Of a DNA stretch of 64,000 bases, positions 25,005-33,733 are shown piece by piece (within the stretch, counting starts at the first letter, position 1; each line of letters opens with the position of its first letter). This DNA is from Lachnospiraceae bacterium (GTDB taxonomy: Bacteria > Bacillota > Clostridia > Lachnospirales > Lachnospiraceae), in the NCBI GenBank assembly GCA_022845955.1, contig AP025576.1:4464001-4528000 (forward strand). The letters run 5' to 3'. Below the pieces are notes generated by a model. The model searched no databases. It was not told where the DNA came from and worked only from the letters and a program-made list of their open reading frames with translations. Position numbers and translations under genes: made by a program.

Positions 25005-25901
25005 ATGGAAATGAACGAATTGTATCTTACGATAATTAATAACCTGAATGACGGGGTCTATTATGTTGATCTGGACCGCAGAATCCTCTTCTGGAATAAA
25101 GCGGCGGAAAACATTACAGGCTACTGTGCGGATGAGATAGTGGGCAGACAATGCCAGGATAACCAGCTCAACCATATCGATGAGGACGGCAGGCCCTTAT
25201 GTATCATCGGATGTCCGCTGTTCGCCACCATCATTGACGGGAAACAGCGCCGGGAGCGGGTCTTTGTGCGCCATAAGGACGGCTACCGGATCCCCATACT
25301 GGTGAATATCTTTCCTATGAAAAAGGAGGGGGAAATTATCGGCGCCATAGAAATTTTCTCACAGAATTCCCCTACCGTCTATGAAGACAACCTGGTGGAG
25401 CACCTTTCCGGGATCGCTATGCACGATGCTCTCACCCAGCTGCCAAACCGCAGGTATCTGGAAAGCTTTTTAGACTATAAGCTGAATGAATACCAGCGGT
25501 TTGGCCGTTTATTTGCCGTGCTGTTTGCAGATATTGATGATTTCAGCCATTTTAATAATGAATATGGACATGATACCGGCGATAAGGTGCTGGTTAACAT
25601 CGCTGCCGGTATTAAAAAGAATATGAACCGGAATGATCTGATCGGCCGCTGGGGAGGGGAAGAATTCCTGGGTATCTTTTCCATCTCCAACGACTATGAT
25701 GCGCCCATACTCGGCGAAAAATTCCGGCGGCTTGCTTTAAACACAGAGGTTCCCCACGGAAATGCCGCCTTACATGTATCGGTGTCCGTAGGAATAACCG
25801 TAGTGCGCAGGGGCGACACGGCGGCCTCCCTCCTGGAACGGGCAGATCAGCTTATGTACCAGGGGAAAAGGGACGGAAAAAACCGGGTGGCCGCCGATTG
25901 A
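25005..25901 (+). CDS. PAS-GGDEF diguanylate cyclase, copy B
   Basis: 298 residues from ATG 25005, with ACAGGAGCGG upstream. It has the same architecture as copy A: PAS with GYCADEIVGRQC and the LCIIGCPLF cysteine motif, then GGDEF with RWGGEEF and the degenerate NRND I-site. The two proteins are about 87 per cent identical in the PAS half, identical over residues 146 to about 228, and differ again near the C-terminus (SNDYDAPILG, GNAALHV). The 62-base leaders also align, sharing a GATACGT-x-TAGAAACAG segment at the same distance from the start. It makes c-di-GMP; the sensed signal is unknown. It lies next to importer locus 2, whereas copy A lies after the locus 1 regulators. Confidence 0.93.
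   Translation: MEMNELYLTIINNLNDGVYYVDLDRRILFWNKAAENITGYCADEIVGRQCQDNQLNHIDEDGRPLCIIGCPLFATIIDGKQRRERVFVRHKDGYRIPILVNIFPMKKEGEIIGAIEIFSQNSPTVYEDNLVEHLSGIAMHDALTQLPNRRYLESFLDYKLNEYQRFGRLFAVLFADIDDFSHFNNEYGHDTGDKVLVNIAAGIKKNMNRNDLIGRWGGEEFLGIFSISNDYDAPILGEKFRRLALNTEVPHGNAALHVSVSVGITVVRRGDTAASLLERADQLMYQGKRDGKNRVAAD
25440..25758 (+). repeat. Near-identical GGDEF tract, copy B
   Basis: Partner of 15776-16094, with a constant offset of 9664 bases in the same orientation. Direct repeats of this length can recombine and delete the locus 2 importer between them. Confidence 0.8.
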
Positions 25902-26269
25902 TCTTCTTCTTATCAGGCAAGGATTTCCCTACTTCTTATACCGGAAGGACGTCCCGGGAAGCGTACCCGATCGTCCGACAGGGCTATTTCGAAAGACCCA
26001 TTGACCACACGGTAATTGTGTCTCCCCCATAAAACGTGATCCGCAAGACAAGATAATACATTTTTGTATCATTCCGGCTAAGATACTCCATTGAGGCCAA
26101 TGCCTTTCCCTACTATAATACTTTTAGAGCAATTGTTTTGCCGCCTTACGGATTCGGAAGAAAGGCCATGCGGCACCACCCCGCTGTAATGGTTTTTTAC
26201 GGATACGAATTGCGTTTTCTGCGGTCATTACAGTTCCTATTTTAGTATAGATTACAGGAGGTATTTCCC
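25902..26269 (+). other. 368-base non-coding gap before the glycosidase-like gene
   Basis: Holds a hairpin at 25947-25976 (GGACG / CGTCC outside, CGGG / CCCG inside), a promoter at 26091-26119, and in the predicted 145-base leader two direct repeats TTACGGAT-x-CG at 26146-26156 and 26197-26207. No coding potential was seen. Confidence 0.6.
26091..26119 (+). promoter_or_regulatory. Sigma-A-type promoter of the 26270 gene
   Basis: TTGAGG (26091-26096), 17-base spacer, perfect TATAAT (26114-26119). The leader would be about 145 bases, long enough for regulation. Confidence 0.6.
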
Positions 26270-28459
26270 ATGGAAATTCATTATCAGGATTACCGTTTAT
26301 CCTTCCGGGACGGAGGGATTGAGGTACATAAGGACAAAGAGCTGCTGTATTACAACAGACGTCCCATGTTCCTTACGGTAAAGACCCCATTTGCAGTCAG
26401 TGAATTTTATGACGCGCCTTATGAAACGGCAGAATGTTCGGACGGACGGCTGCTTGCCTCAGGAACGCTTCGCGTGCCTTCCGGCTCCGCCTTTGCCTTT
26501 ACGGATACTTATGAAACGAAAGGGGAAGGGTTCCGCTTAAGCCGCAGTGTCAGGGTTGTGGAAGCCGGAGATGATTTGGGCTTTTCCAGCAAATTTTCAT
26601 TAACCCTTACCGCATCGGATAATCCCAAGGATTATGAATGCTTCGCACCGGGCGTCTGGTACAAACAGAATGAATTTGCCCCCTCGGACAGGATGGGGAA
26701 GGATTTGGACTGCGAATATTTCTGGATGCTGGAAACCCGCTGCGCCCTTCCTCTGTTCGCCATGCATCATACCGCCGGCGGTGAAATGGTGTCCCTTTCC
26801 CGTTGGGCTGCGGACGTGACTATGCGTAATCAGGATATCGAGCAGTCGGAAAATAACACGGACCCCTGTTTTACCATCGGTTCCGTAGGTATGAGCAGAC
26901 CCGAAAGCCGAACTCTCAATTATCTGTATTATGGCTACGCAGTCCGGAAGGATATCCCCACACCGGTTGACGGTCTTTCCATTGATTATGTATATCCGGG
27001 CTGTGACGGCCAGACCCCTGTGAAGAATGTGTACGACGGACTGGACTATGAGAATAAGGTTATGACCTTCCGGCGCATAAACCATCCCGTCACCCCCGGT
27101 TTTGAACAGTCTTATTCCGTTGCCATAAACTTCGGCCGCCATGAAAGCTTCCAGGAAATGATGCGGGATATCTGGCGCATTACCTACAGCCGATTACGGG
27201 ACAGACTTTTCTGTGTGGACAATAAACAGCATTACCGCAACTGCATGGAAATCTTTAATAAATATACCCGTAAGTACGGTGATTCCTATGGGCTTCCTTT
27301 CGCCTGCCAGCTTCCTGACATGGATATTTCGTCCGTGTCCTTCCAGTTCGGCTTTGTGGGGCAGCAGCCGGGAATCGGCGGACTGCTACTTCGTTACGGA
27401 GACAGGGAAAATCTTCCGGAGGCCAGACAGAAAGGCTTTTGCATCCTTGATTTCTGGGTCAGGACTGCCATGACGCCATCCGGTCTGCCCCAGATGTGCT
27501 ACAATCCCACCATAAAAGGGTTTGAGCCTTATCCGCACTATACCCGTATGCTCGCGGACGGGGTGGAGGCGATTCTGGATTCTTATGTTTATCTGCATAA
27601 GCGCGGGGAGGAACAGCCCTCCTGGCTGGACTTTAGCATCAAAACAGGCGACTGGCTGGTGAATATCCAGAACAGCGACGGCAGCTTCTACCGTGCTTAT
27701 TACACCGACGGTTCCATACGCATGGATTCCAAGTCCAATACCCCCAGCGTGATCCGTTTCCTGGTTCAGCTGCATCTGGTTACCGGTGACGAGAGATACA
27801 AGGCTGCCGCCCTGAAAGCCGGGGAATGGTCCTTTGAAAACGCTTACCGGAATATGGAATACCGGGGCGGCACCTGTGACAACACGGATATCCAGGACAA
27901 AGAAGCCGGTATTTATGCCCTGTTCGGCTTCCTGTCCCTTTATGATTTGACCGGAGATCCGCACTGGCTGGAGGGGGCCGTAGGTGCCGCGGATTATACC
28001 GAAACCTGGACCTATGCCTGGACCTTCCCCGTAGTTACTCCATGGCCCAAGCACCCCTTCAACCGGTATTCCATCAGCGGGCAGAGCATTATTACCATCG
28101 GCGGCGGCGCCGATGTCTATATGGCCGCCTGCTCCTATACCTATTACAGGCTGTATCTTCTGACAAAGGACAGTCATTATCTGGATTTTGCCGAGTTCCT
28201 GCATAAGAACACAAGGCAGTCCAATGACATTGACGGAAGCTGCGGTTATAGTATGCCCGGCCTGGGACATGAAAGCGGCAATTTCTTCACCCAGAAAATG
28301 AGAAGCCAGTATCACTGGCTGCCCTGGTGTACCTTTGTGGAAGCGGAGCCTTGTGAACGTCTCTATGAAACCTTCGGCGTATATGAAATTGATGAGGCGC
28401 AGAAGCTTGGAGACGAAGAGCTGCAGCGGCGGAACCGGGTTTATGAGCATTATTTCTGA
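26270..28459 (+). CDS. Uncharacterised (alpha/alpha)-barrel glycosidase-like protein
   Basis: 729 residues from ATG 26270, preceded by AGGAGG. The first 300 residues look beta-rich. The C-terminal 400 show repeated helix-pair patterns of six-hairpin glycosidases: SWLDFSIKTGDWLVNIQNSDGS, RYKAAALKAGEWSFENAY, HWLEGAVGAADYTETWTYAW, HYLDFAEFLHKN. Asp/Glu-rich loops such as GGTCDNTDIQDKEAG could hold catalytic residues. The architecture recalls GH127/GH146 beta-L-arabinofuranosidases or GH88/GH105 hydrolases, but I cannot assign a family. It has no signal peptide, so it is cytoplasmic. It is followed by a nitroreductase gene and not directly linked to a transporter. Confidence 0.6.
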   Translation: MEIHYQDYRLSFRDGGIEVHKDKELLYYNRRPMFLTVKTPFAVSEFYDAPYETAECSDGRLLASGTLRVPSGSAFAFTDTYETKGEGFRLSRSVRVVEAGDDLGFSSKFSLTLTASDNPKDYECFAPGVWYKQNEFAPSDRMGKDLDCEYFWMLETRCALPLFAMHHTAGGEMVSLSRWAADVTMRNQDIEQSENNTDPCFTIGSVGMSRPESRTLNYLYYGYAVRKDIPTPVDGLSIDYVYPGCDGQTPVKNVYDGLDYENKVMTFRRINHPVTPGFEQSYSVAINFGRHESFQEMMRDIWRITYSRLRDRLFCVDNKQHYRNCMEIFNKYTRKYGDSYGLPFACQLPDMDISSVSFQFGFVGQQPGIGGLLLRYGDRENLPEARQKGFCILDFWVRTAMTPSGLPQMCYNPTIKGFEPYPHYTRMLADGVEAILDSYVYLHKRGEEQPSWLDFSIKTGDWLVNIQNSDGSFYRAYYTDGSIRMDSKSNTPSVIRFLVQLHLVTGDERYKAAALKAGEWSFENAYRNMEYRGGTCDNTDIQDKEAGIYALFGFLSLYDLTGDPHWLEGAVGAADYTETWTYAWTFPVVTPWPKHPFNRYSISGQSIITIGGGADVYMAACSYTYYRLYLLTKDSHYLDFAEFLHKNTRQSNDIDGSCGYSMPGLGHESGNFFTQKMRSQYHWLPWCTFVEAEPCERLYETFGVYEIDEAQKLGDEELQRRNRVYEHYF

Positions 28460-28580
28460 TTCCATGCCGTATATCTATAAAGTAAACGAACCGCCGCAGG
28501 CCGCAGGTCATCCGGCAGCCGCCGGGCAGAAGCACAGAGGTGTCCGTCCCGCTGTCTGCGAAAATAAAGGAGGAACGCAT

Positions 28581-29087
28581 ATGAACACTTCAGATGCCAT
28601 ACGTTCACGGAGAAGTATCCGAAAATACAAAAAAGGGAGTGTTATCCCCAAAGAACATATCCGGCTCCTGCTGGAGGCGGCTATGATGGCTCCCAGCGCC
28701 TGCAATACCCGTCCCTGGGAATTCGTTGTGGTGGAATCGGAAGAAATACAGGAAAAAATCACGGCAATCCACCCTCATACGCAGATGTTAAAGACCGCAT
28801 CCCTGGCAATCGTTGTCTGCGGCAGGCCCGATCTGCAGGAATCCATCTGCCCCGGCTTCTGGCCCCAGGACTGCGGAGCCGCCATCCAGAACCTGCTTCT
28901 CCAGGCCCGGGAGCTTGGTTATGGAACCTGCTGGTGCGGCTGTTACCCGGTAATGGATCGGGTAAAGCAGCTGCAGGCGCTTCTTTCCGTTTCCAGTATG
29001 CCGTTAGCTGTCATCGCAGTAGGAGAAGCGGATGAGGAGCCGGCGGCCAGGGGATTTTATGAGGAAGGCAAGGTAACCTATTTGTGA
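28581..29087 (+). CDS. Small nitroreductase-family flavoprotein
   Basis: 168 residues from ATG 28581 with AAAGGAGG upstream; the in-frame extension to 28335 overlaps the preceding gene and is not supported. The N-terminus has the family's RSRRSIRKYKKG FMN-phosphate-binding pattern, then MAPSACNTRPWEFVVV and a late GYGTCWCGCYP segment. At 168 residues it belongs to the short clostridial nitroreductases that use FMN and NAD(P)H to reduce nitro or quinone-like compounds. The true substrate is unknown. A bidirectional terminator follows its stop. Confidence 0.9.
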   Translation: MNTSDAIRSRRSIRKYKKGSVIPKEHIRLLLEAAMMAPSACNTRPWEFVVVESEEIQEKITAIHPHTQMLKTASLAIVVCGRPDLQESICPGFWPQDCGAAIQNLLLQARELGYGTCWCGCYPVMDRVKQLQALLSVSSMPLAVIAVGEADEEPAARGFYEEGKVTYL

Positions 29088-29096
29088 TTGCATAAA

Positions 29097-29132
29097 ACCA
29101 GGCCTTCGGTCCGTTCACACCGAAGGCCTGGT
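29097..29132. terminator. Bidirectional terminator between convergent operons
   Basis: Perfect 14-bp stem ACCAGGCCTTCGGT / ACCGAAGGCCTGGT with an 8-base loop, between the nitroreductase (+) and the sulfatase operon (-). On the minus strand it is followed by TTTTATG, so it best serves the sulfatase operon. Confidence 0.8.
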
Positions 29133-29139
29133 AATCACT

Positions 29140-30597
29140 TTACCTGCCTCTCTTCTTCTGCTCCTCACGCAGCCAGGCATTATAGTTTTCCTCCAGCAGG
29201 CTCCATTTATGAGGCGGATTCCCCACGTATGCATAGGTATCAAAGATATCGCCTTCTCCCCTGATGCGCGGATCCCCTGTTTTGAGCAGTTCGTCGTCCA
29301 ATTCCTGTTTCAGCTGTTTCTTTACCGACCGATAATTGGGGTTTTCCGCCAGGTTTTCCATACATTCCGGATCTTTTATAATGTCAAACAGCTCTTCCGC
29401 CGGCCGTAATCCAAAGGACAGATTATAGTACATATTCTCGTTTTCTGCATGCCGGTGAAGGATTTCCCTTTTTGTAGGAGAGGGATCACAGTTGGTATAG
29501 CCTGTTTCCGGATTCCCGGCGGGACATAACCATGGATGATAGTTGCGGATATACAGATACCGGGGCGTGCGGATACAACGCACAGGATAGCCTTTATCCT
29601 GATAACGTCCCATATCATGCCGCTCTCTTCCCATAAAAGCCCTGTTCCTGTCCGGATTCACGATTCCTTCCTTATCCGTCCCCAGAATATCCATCAGACT
29701 TTTTCCGCAAAACTCCTCCGGTATGCTGACGCCTGCCGCCTCCAGGAAGGTGGGGGCAAAGTCAATAAAGCTTACAATATCAGAAACCTGCCTCCCGCCT
29801 TTGACCGCACCGGTCCAGGTGATGCTGAGCGGGAGACGAAGATCCTGTTCATACATCTGCCCCTTAACTCTTGGAAAGGGACAGCCGTTATCCGAGGTAA
29901 CAACAAAGATGGTATTTTCATATTCTCCTATCTCTTTTACCTGCCGCACCATCCGATAAAGCTGCCTGTCAAACCAGTCGATCTCATAGGCATAATCACA
30001 AAAATCCCGCCGAACCGTATCACAATCAGGAAGGTACATAGGTATCTTCACCTTATCCGGATCCTTCCCATATCGGATGCCCTCGCCTTCCGTATAGGCC
30101 CGGTGCGGTTCCCGGCAGCCATACCAGAAGCAAAACGGCTGTTCCGGCTTCCTGTCTGCAAGAAAAGCTGCAAAATCAGCTGCATAATCCGTATTGGAAA
30201 TACAGGTTCCTTCCGGCGGCTGCAGTGTTTTTTCATTGTATTCGGTTCCCGCCGGATTCCGTTGATATCCTGTATTTATGTAATCTCCGGGGCCCCAGCC
30301 CTTTCCGGTAAACCCCACAAGATACCCGGCTTCCTCCAGCAGATCCGGATACAGCAGCCTGGACGGCGGAAACCGGCAGAAATGCGTACAGGCCGATTCC
30401 AGCTGCCACGTATGGCATCCTGTCAGAATACTGGCTCTGGACGGCGCGCATTTGGGATTGGTGGTAAAGGCATTATGAAACACCACGCCTTCCCGCGCCA
30501 GCTGATCGATACACGGCGTGTCCACCAGTTCATGCCCATAGAATCCAAAATGCGACGCATCATCCGCCAGTGCAAATAATATATTAGGTCTTTTCAT
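29140..30597 (-). CDS. Cys-type sulfatase (S1 family), second of the operon
   Basis: 485 residues from ATG 30597, within the last 14 bases of the upstream gene (coupled translation). The active-site motif CAPSR (C50) in NPKCAPSRASILTG is the Cys version of C/S-x-P-S-R, in which Cys is converted to formylglycine by an anaerobic maturase. Calcium ligands come from ADD near residue 12 and TSDNG in the C-terminal half. The sequence near the motif resembles the N-sulfoglucosamine sulfohydrolase-like branch. There is no signal peptide, so it acts in the cytoplasm. It removes sulfate from sugars imported by the adjoining ABC system; the exact linkage cannot be read here. Confidence 0.9.
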   Translation of the reverse strand: MKRPNILFALADDASHFGFYGHELVDTPCIDQLAREGVVFHNAFTTNPKCAPSRASILTGCHTWQLESACTHFCRFPPSRLLYPDLLEEAGYLVGFTGKGWGPGDYINTGYQRNPAGTEYNEKTLQPPEGTCISNTDYAADFAAFLADRKPEQPFCFWYGCREPHRAYTEGEGIRYGKDPDKVKIPMYLPDCDTVRRDFCDYAYEIDWFDRQLYRMVRQVKEIGEYENTIFVVTSDNGCPFPRVKGQMYEQDLRLPLSITWTGAVKGGRQVSDIVSFIDFAPTFLEAAGVSIPEEFCGKSLMDILGTDKEGIVNPDRNRAFMGRERHDMGRYQDKGYPVRCIRTPRYLYIRNYHPWLCPAGNPETGYTNCDPSPTKREILHRHAENENMYYNLSFGLRPAEELFDIIKDPECMENLAENPNYRSVKKQLKQELDDELLKTGDPRIRGEGDIFDTYAYVGNPPHKWSLLEENYNAWLREEQKKRGR

Positions 30598-32281
30598 TCC
30601 CGCCCCCTGTTTCCCTTCTTTCACAGAATGTGTTCCCTTCCGTCCGGACGCTTCCCACATGATGGGTTAAAACATAATCCGACGCCTCAGACGAAACCGC
30701 CCCCTGTTCAAGACAGATCCTGTTGTTTCGCAGTATCAGCTTCCTGAGACTGTATCCCCAAAAAAGCGGGGTGTTTTTCAAAAAAATGTCATTGTTTTCG
30801 ATGATTATTTCTCCGTGAAACGCTCTGTCCTCCTCCAGCCTGCACATTCCCGGATCCACATCAATGACGGCTTTTCCCCAATTGACCTGATTATGTCTTA
30901 TCAGCCGGTTGTTCCTGATCACCAGCTGACTGATCGCACCGGACTCAAACCAGTTTTTCATATCGCTGTTCACTTTTATACAGGAGCCTTCACTGTCTAT
31001 CTCATTATCTTCTATCACCATTTTCCTCTCCGAGGTAAGAATAAGTCCCCTCGCCCGGTTCCTTCCGCATCTGTTTCGCCGAAATACCACCTCCGGATAC
31101 CAGTCGGACGGATCGATACAGCAGCTCTTCCCCTGTTGAAAAGGATACGGCTCCTCCAATTCCAGTTCCCCATATTTTTTATTGATAGCCCGGAATTCCT
31201 TTACTGCAGCCTGCCCCTGCTTAAGCATTGACATCTGATCACAGACAGTTATCCGGTTTTCCTTCCTTACAGGGAAAAATCCTTCCTGCTGAAAATGAGG
31301 GACTTCCACAACAATATGCCGTTCATCAAGCACTTTGTCCACCCGCAGATAATTACCGTGTACGTTGATAACATCATCAAACATACTTTCAAACCTGCCG
31401 TCCTGCACCGTAATCGTCCCCCCGCAGTTCACAAAGTGCAAGGCATCCGCATTTACGGAAAAAACCCGCTGTGAACAAGGATCCGGATAAATTCCAACCC
31501 TGTTCACGGTAATATCCCTGCTCAGCTGCGCAACAATCCCCATTGTTCCCGCATGTTTGATCCATACATCCTCCACCAGCACCTTCTCGCACCGATCTAT
31601 CACGATTGCCGGAACCAGACGCTTTTCATGCTTTATGGTAAGGATATTTCCTGCCGACGGCTGCCTGGAAAAAGGATAAGCCAGTTCCACGATCCCCTCC
31701 TGCACTTCCCGGGCGCACAAGCCTGCGTCCACCCCATAATCAAAGACATCCGCCGCGGGTCTTTTTTCCTTTTCTTCAAATTCCAGCATTCCCAGCACAT
31801 AGCTGCTGTCGTAGTTTTCCCCGGTAAACCGGATGGCCCCATTCCGCACCACATAGGGAAATTCCGAACGGTCTATTTTTAAAGTTACCGAATCCGGTGA
31901 TGTCTCCAGGATTTTTCCCTGACTGGCAAACGGACGTTTATAATCGATTTCAAAATTTTGGATCACTACATTTTCACATCCGCTTATGTAAAAAGGCAGA
32001 ATCCTGCCTATGCCATGCAGCCGTGAACCGCAGCCGTCTATGATGATATTCTTTTTATTCGTTACATAAAATGCCGCGCTCTTTACTCCTGAATCATTGT
32101 TTGAAATAAAAAAGGTATCCTGATACGCATATCCGGTTTTCAAATCATAGTCTGCGTTCTCAAATAAAATACGGGTGTCATCCTCCGCATTCTCCAATAC
32201 TTCCCTGATACAGGCCGCCGCATCCTGCAGTTTGGAATTTCTGATAACTTCCGGCGTAATACTGATTTGTCTCAAAATCAT
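30584..32281 (-). CDS. GH110-like alpha-galactosidase (right-handed beta-helix)
   Basis: 565 residues from ATG 32281. That start sits directly after GGGGGG; TTG at 32275 with better spacing, or ATG 32314, are alternatives. The protein is built of beta-helix repeats (KNIIIDGCGS, ENVVIQNFEIDY, NNDIFLKNTP, RKLILRNNRI). The segment ADALHFVNCGGTI and FESMFDDVINVHGNYL matches GH110, whose acidic DD pair lies in this loop. GH110 enzymes cleave terminal alpha-1,3-galactose by inversion, from blood group B, linear alpha-1,3-Gal glycans or some carrageenans. It has no signal peptide. Both flanking genes are sulfatases, so the substrate is probably a sulfated galactoside. Family assignment is by motif and fold, without alignment. 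Confidence 0.7.
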   Translation of the reverse strand: MILRQISITPEVIRNSKLQDAAACIREVLENAEDDTRILFENADYDLKTGYAYQDTFFISNNDSGVKSAAFYVTNKKNIIIDGCGSRLHGIGRILPFYISGCENVVIQNFEIDYKRPFASQGKILETSPDSVTLKIDRSEFPYVVRNGAIRFTGENYDSSYVLGMLEFEEKEKRPAADVFDYGVDAGLCAREVQEGIVELAYPFSRQPSAGNILTIKHEKRLVPAIVIDRCEKVLVEDVWIKHAGTMGIVAQLSRDITVNRVGIYPDPCSQRVFSVNADALHFVNCGGTITVQDGRFESMFDDVINVHGNYLRVDKVLDERHIVVEVPHFQQEGFFPVRKENRITVCDQMSMLKQGQAAVKEFRAINKKYGELELEEPYPFQQGKSCCIDPSDWYPEVVFRRNRCGRNRARGLILTSERKMVIEDNEIDSEGSCIKVNSDMKNWFESGAISQLVIRNNRLIRHNQVNWGKAVIDVDPGMCRLEEDRAFHGEIIIENNDIFLKNTPLFWGYSLRKLILRNNRICLEQGAVSSEASDYVLTHHVGSVRTEGNTFCERRETGGGNEKT

Positions 32282-32286
32282 CCCCC

Positions 32287-33705
32287 CTAAATATCCGGTG
32301 CATTCGTATTCCATTTTACAGAGGCTTCCGGTAAAAACCGGAACATCCGGTCAATGATCCTTCCCAGCGCTTTTGCCTTATATGTTTGATAGTTTTCATC
32401 TTCCCACAGATTTACCCGCTCCAGCGGATCTTTACTTAAATCATATAATTCCCCATAATCACGTTCGGCGTAATAAATAGTTTTAATTCCGTTCTCAATC
32501 ACTGCCTTCATATTGTGGGCTTCCATAAAAATATAGCCGCGCGCTTCCACAGGCTCCCCTGTCCAATACCGGCTGTAAGGATGATTTTCCATATCCGCAG
32601 TCAGCTTATCGGCAGCCCCCGCAGCGCTTAGGCAGGTGGAGGCAATATCGATATTCGTGACATAATCCTGCACCTCATATCCTGCAAACCCCTTTATGGG
32701 CGGCTTCACAAACAAGGGAACATGCATCAGGCTTTCACTCAGATACTGGGCCTTGGATACCATTCCGAATTCTCCCATGAAATCTCCGTGATCCGTGGTA
32801 TAGATGATCATTGTCGTGTCATACCGGTTTCGTTCCTTCAAAACCCTGACAATCTGACCGATCTGGCCGTCAATCAGCGACATATTCGCATAATAGGAAC
32901 GCTTCGTCCTGCGAAACAGCTCGTCCGGATACCGGTCTATATAAGCTTTTGGATTCAGCTTCCTGAAATGGGGCGGCTTCCGGCTTAAATCAGCCTCACC
33001 GGATTCCGGTCTGTCCATATCCTCCAGCCGGTAATTACCGGCATAGGAAGTACCCTCGCAGTCATAGGGCATATGCGGTCCGGGAAAGGAAATGGTTACA
33101 AACCAGGGCCTCTCCCCGCTTTCCTTCCCATCCAGATAATGCTCCAGGCATTTTCTCCCTTCCTGCCCCACAAAACTGTCGATATGGCAGCTCTCCTTCT
33201 CCTTCCACGTTCCGCCAAGAATCAGGCTGTCATCGCTGCATTCCCGCCCGTCAACCCCCTCTTTTTTCAAAAAATCAAGATAGGGCGCGATTTCTTCCGG
33301 GACCCCGAGAGGGGAATGCCCGTCCACAATTATTTCAAAATCGTAGCCGTGGGCGATCCGGGAATGTGCGAAATGCTGCTTTCCCACCGATGCCGTCCAA
33401 TATCCTGCCTCCTGAAGTCCGGTCATAAAGGTGGTTTCCTCCTCCGGCAGTCTGGAGATATAGGTGGGGCATCTGCATACCGTGGGATATTTTCCGGTGG
33501 CAATCGCAGCACGGGACGGAATACAGGAAGGATTTGAACAGTAAGCATTGGTAAAAAAAATACTGTCCTTAATCAGCGCATCCAGGCAGGGGGTTTTTAC
33601 CACCGGGTTATTATACCCAAAGGTATCCAGCTTCTGTTCATCCGTCATCAGAAAAAGAATGTCCGGACGCGATCTCCTGTTTTCCTCTTTTTCACTCTTT
33701 CCCAT
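32287..33705 (-). CDS. Cys-type sulfatase (S1 family), first of the operon
   Basis: 472 residues from ATG 33705 with GGAGG upstream. Active-site motif CIPSR (C61) in SNPSCIPSRAAIATG, Cys type. The MTDEQ near residue 22 and TTDHGDFMGEFGM supply metal ligands. It resembles arylsulfatase/choline-sulfatase-like members; length and absence of a signal peptide indicate a soluble cytoplasmic enzyme. It follows the second permease by 28 bases and precedes the GH110-like gene by 5, so all three enzymes are one transcriptional unit. The two sulfatases differ strongly in sequence and presumably remove sulfate at different positions. Confidence 0.9.
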   Translation of the reverse strand: MGKSEKEENRRSRPDILFLMTDEQKLDTFGYNNPVVKTPCLDALIKDSIFFTNAYCSNPSCIPSRAAIATGKYPTVCRCPTYISRLPEEETTFMTGLQEAGYWTASVGKQHFAHSRIAHGYDFEIIVDGHSPLGVPEEIAPYLDFLKKEGVDGRECSDDSLILGGTWKEKESCHIDSFVGQEGRKCLEHYLDGKESGERPWFVTISFPGPHMPYDCEGTSYAGNYRLEDMDRPESGEADLSRKPPHFRKLNPKAYIDRYPDELFRRTKRSYYANMSLIDGQIGQIVRVLKERNRYDTTMIIYTTDHGDFMGEFGMVSKAQYLSESLMHVPLFVKPPIKGFAGYEVQDYVTNIDIASTCLSAAGAADKLTADMENHPYSRYWTGEPVEARGYIFMEAHNMKAVIENGIKTIYYAERDYGELYDLSKDPLERVNLWEDENYQTYKAKALGRIIDRMFRFLPEASVKWNTNAPDI

Positions 33706-33733
33706 CCCTTACTCCTCCCGCTTTCATGCCGCA

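Noticed and set aside
24832..25014. Small 60-codon frame upstream of PAS-GGDEF copy B
   Set aside because: No ribosome site, overlaps the cyclase start and its conserved leader, and has no counterpart before copy A.
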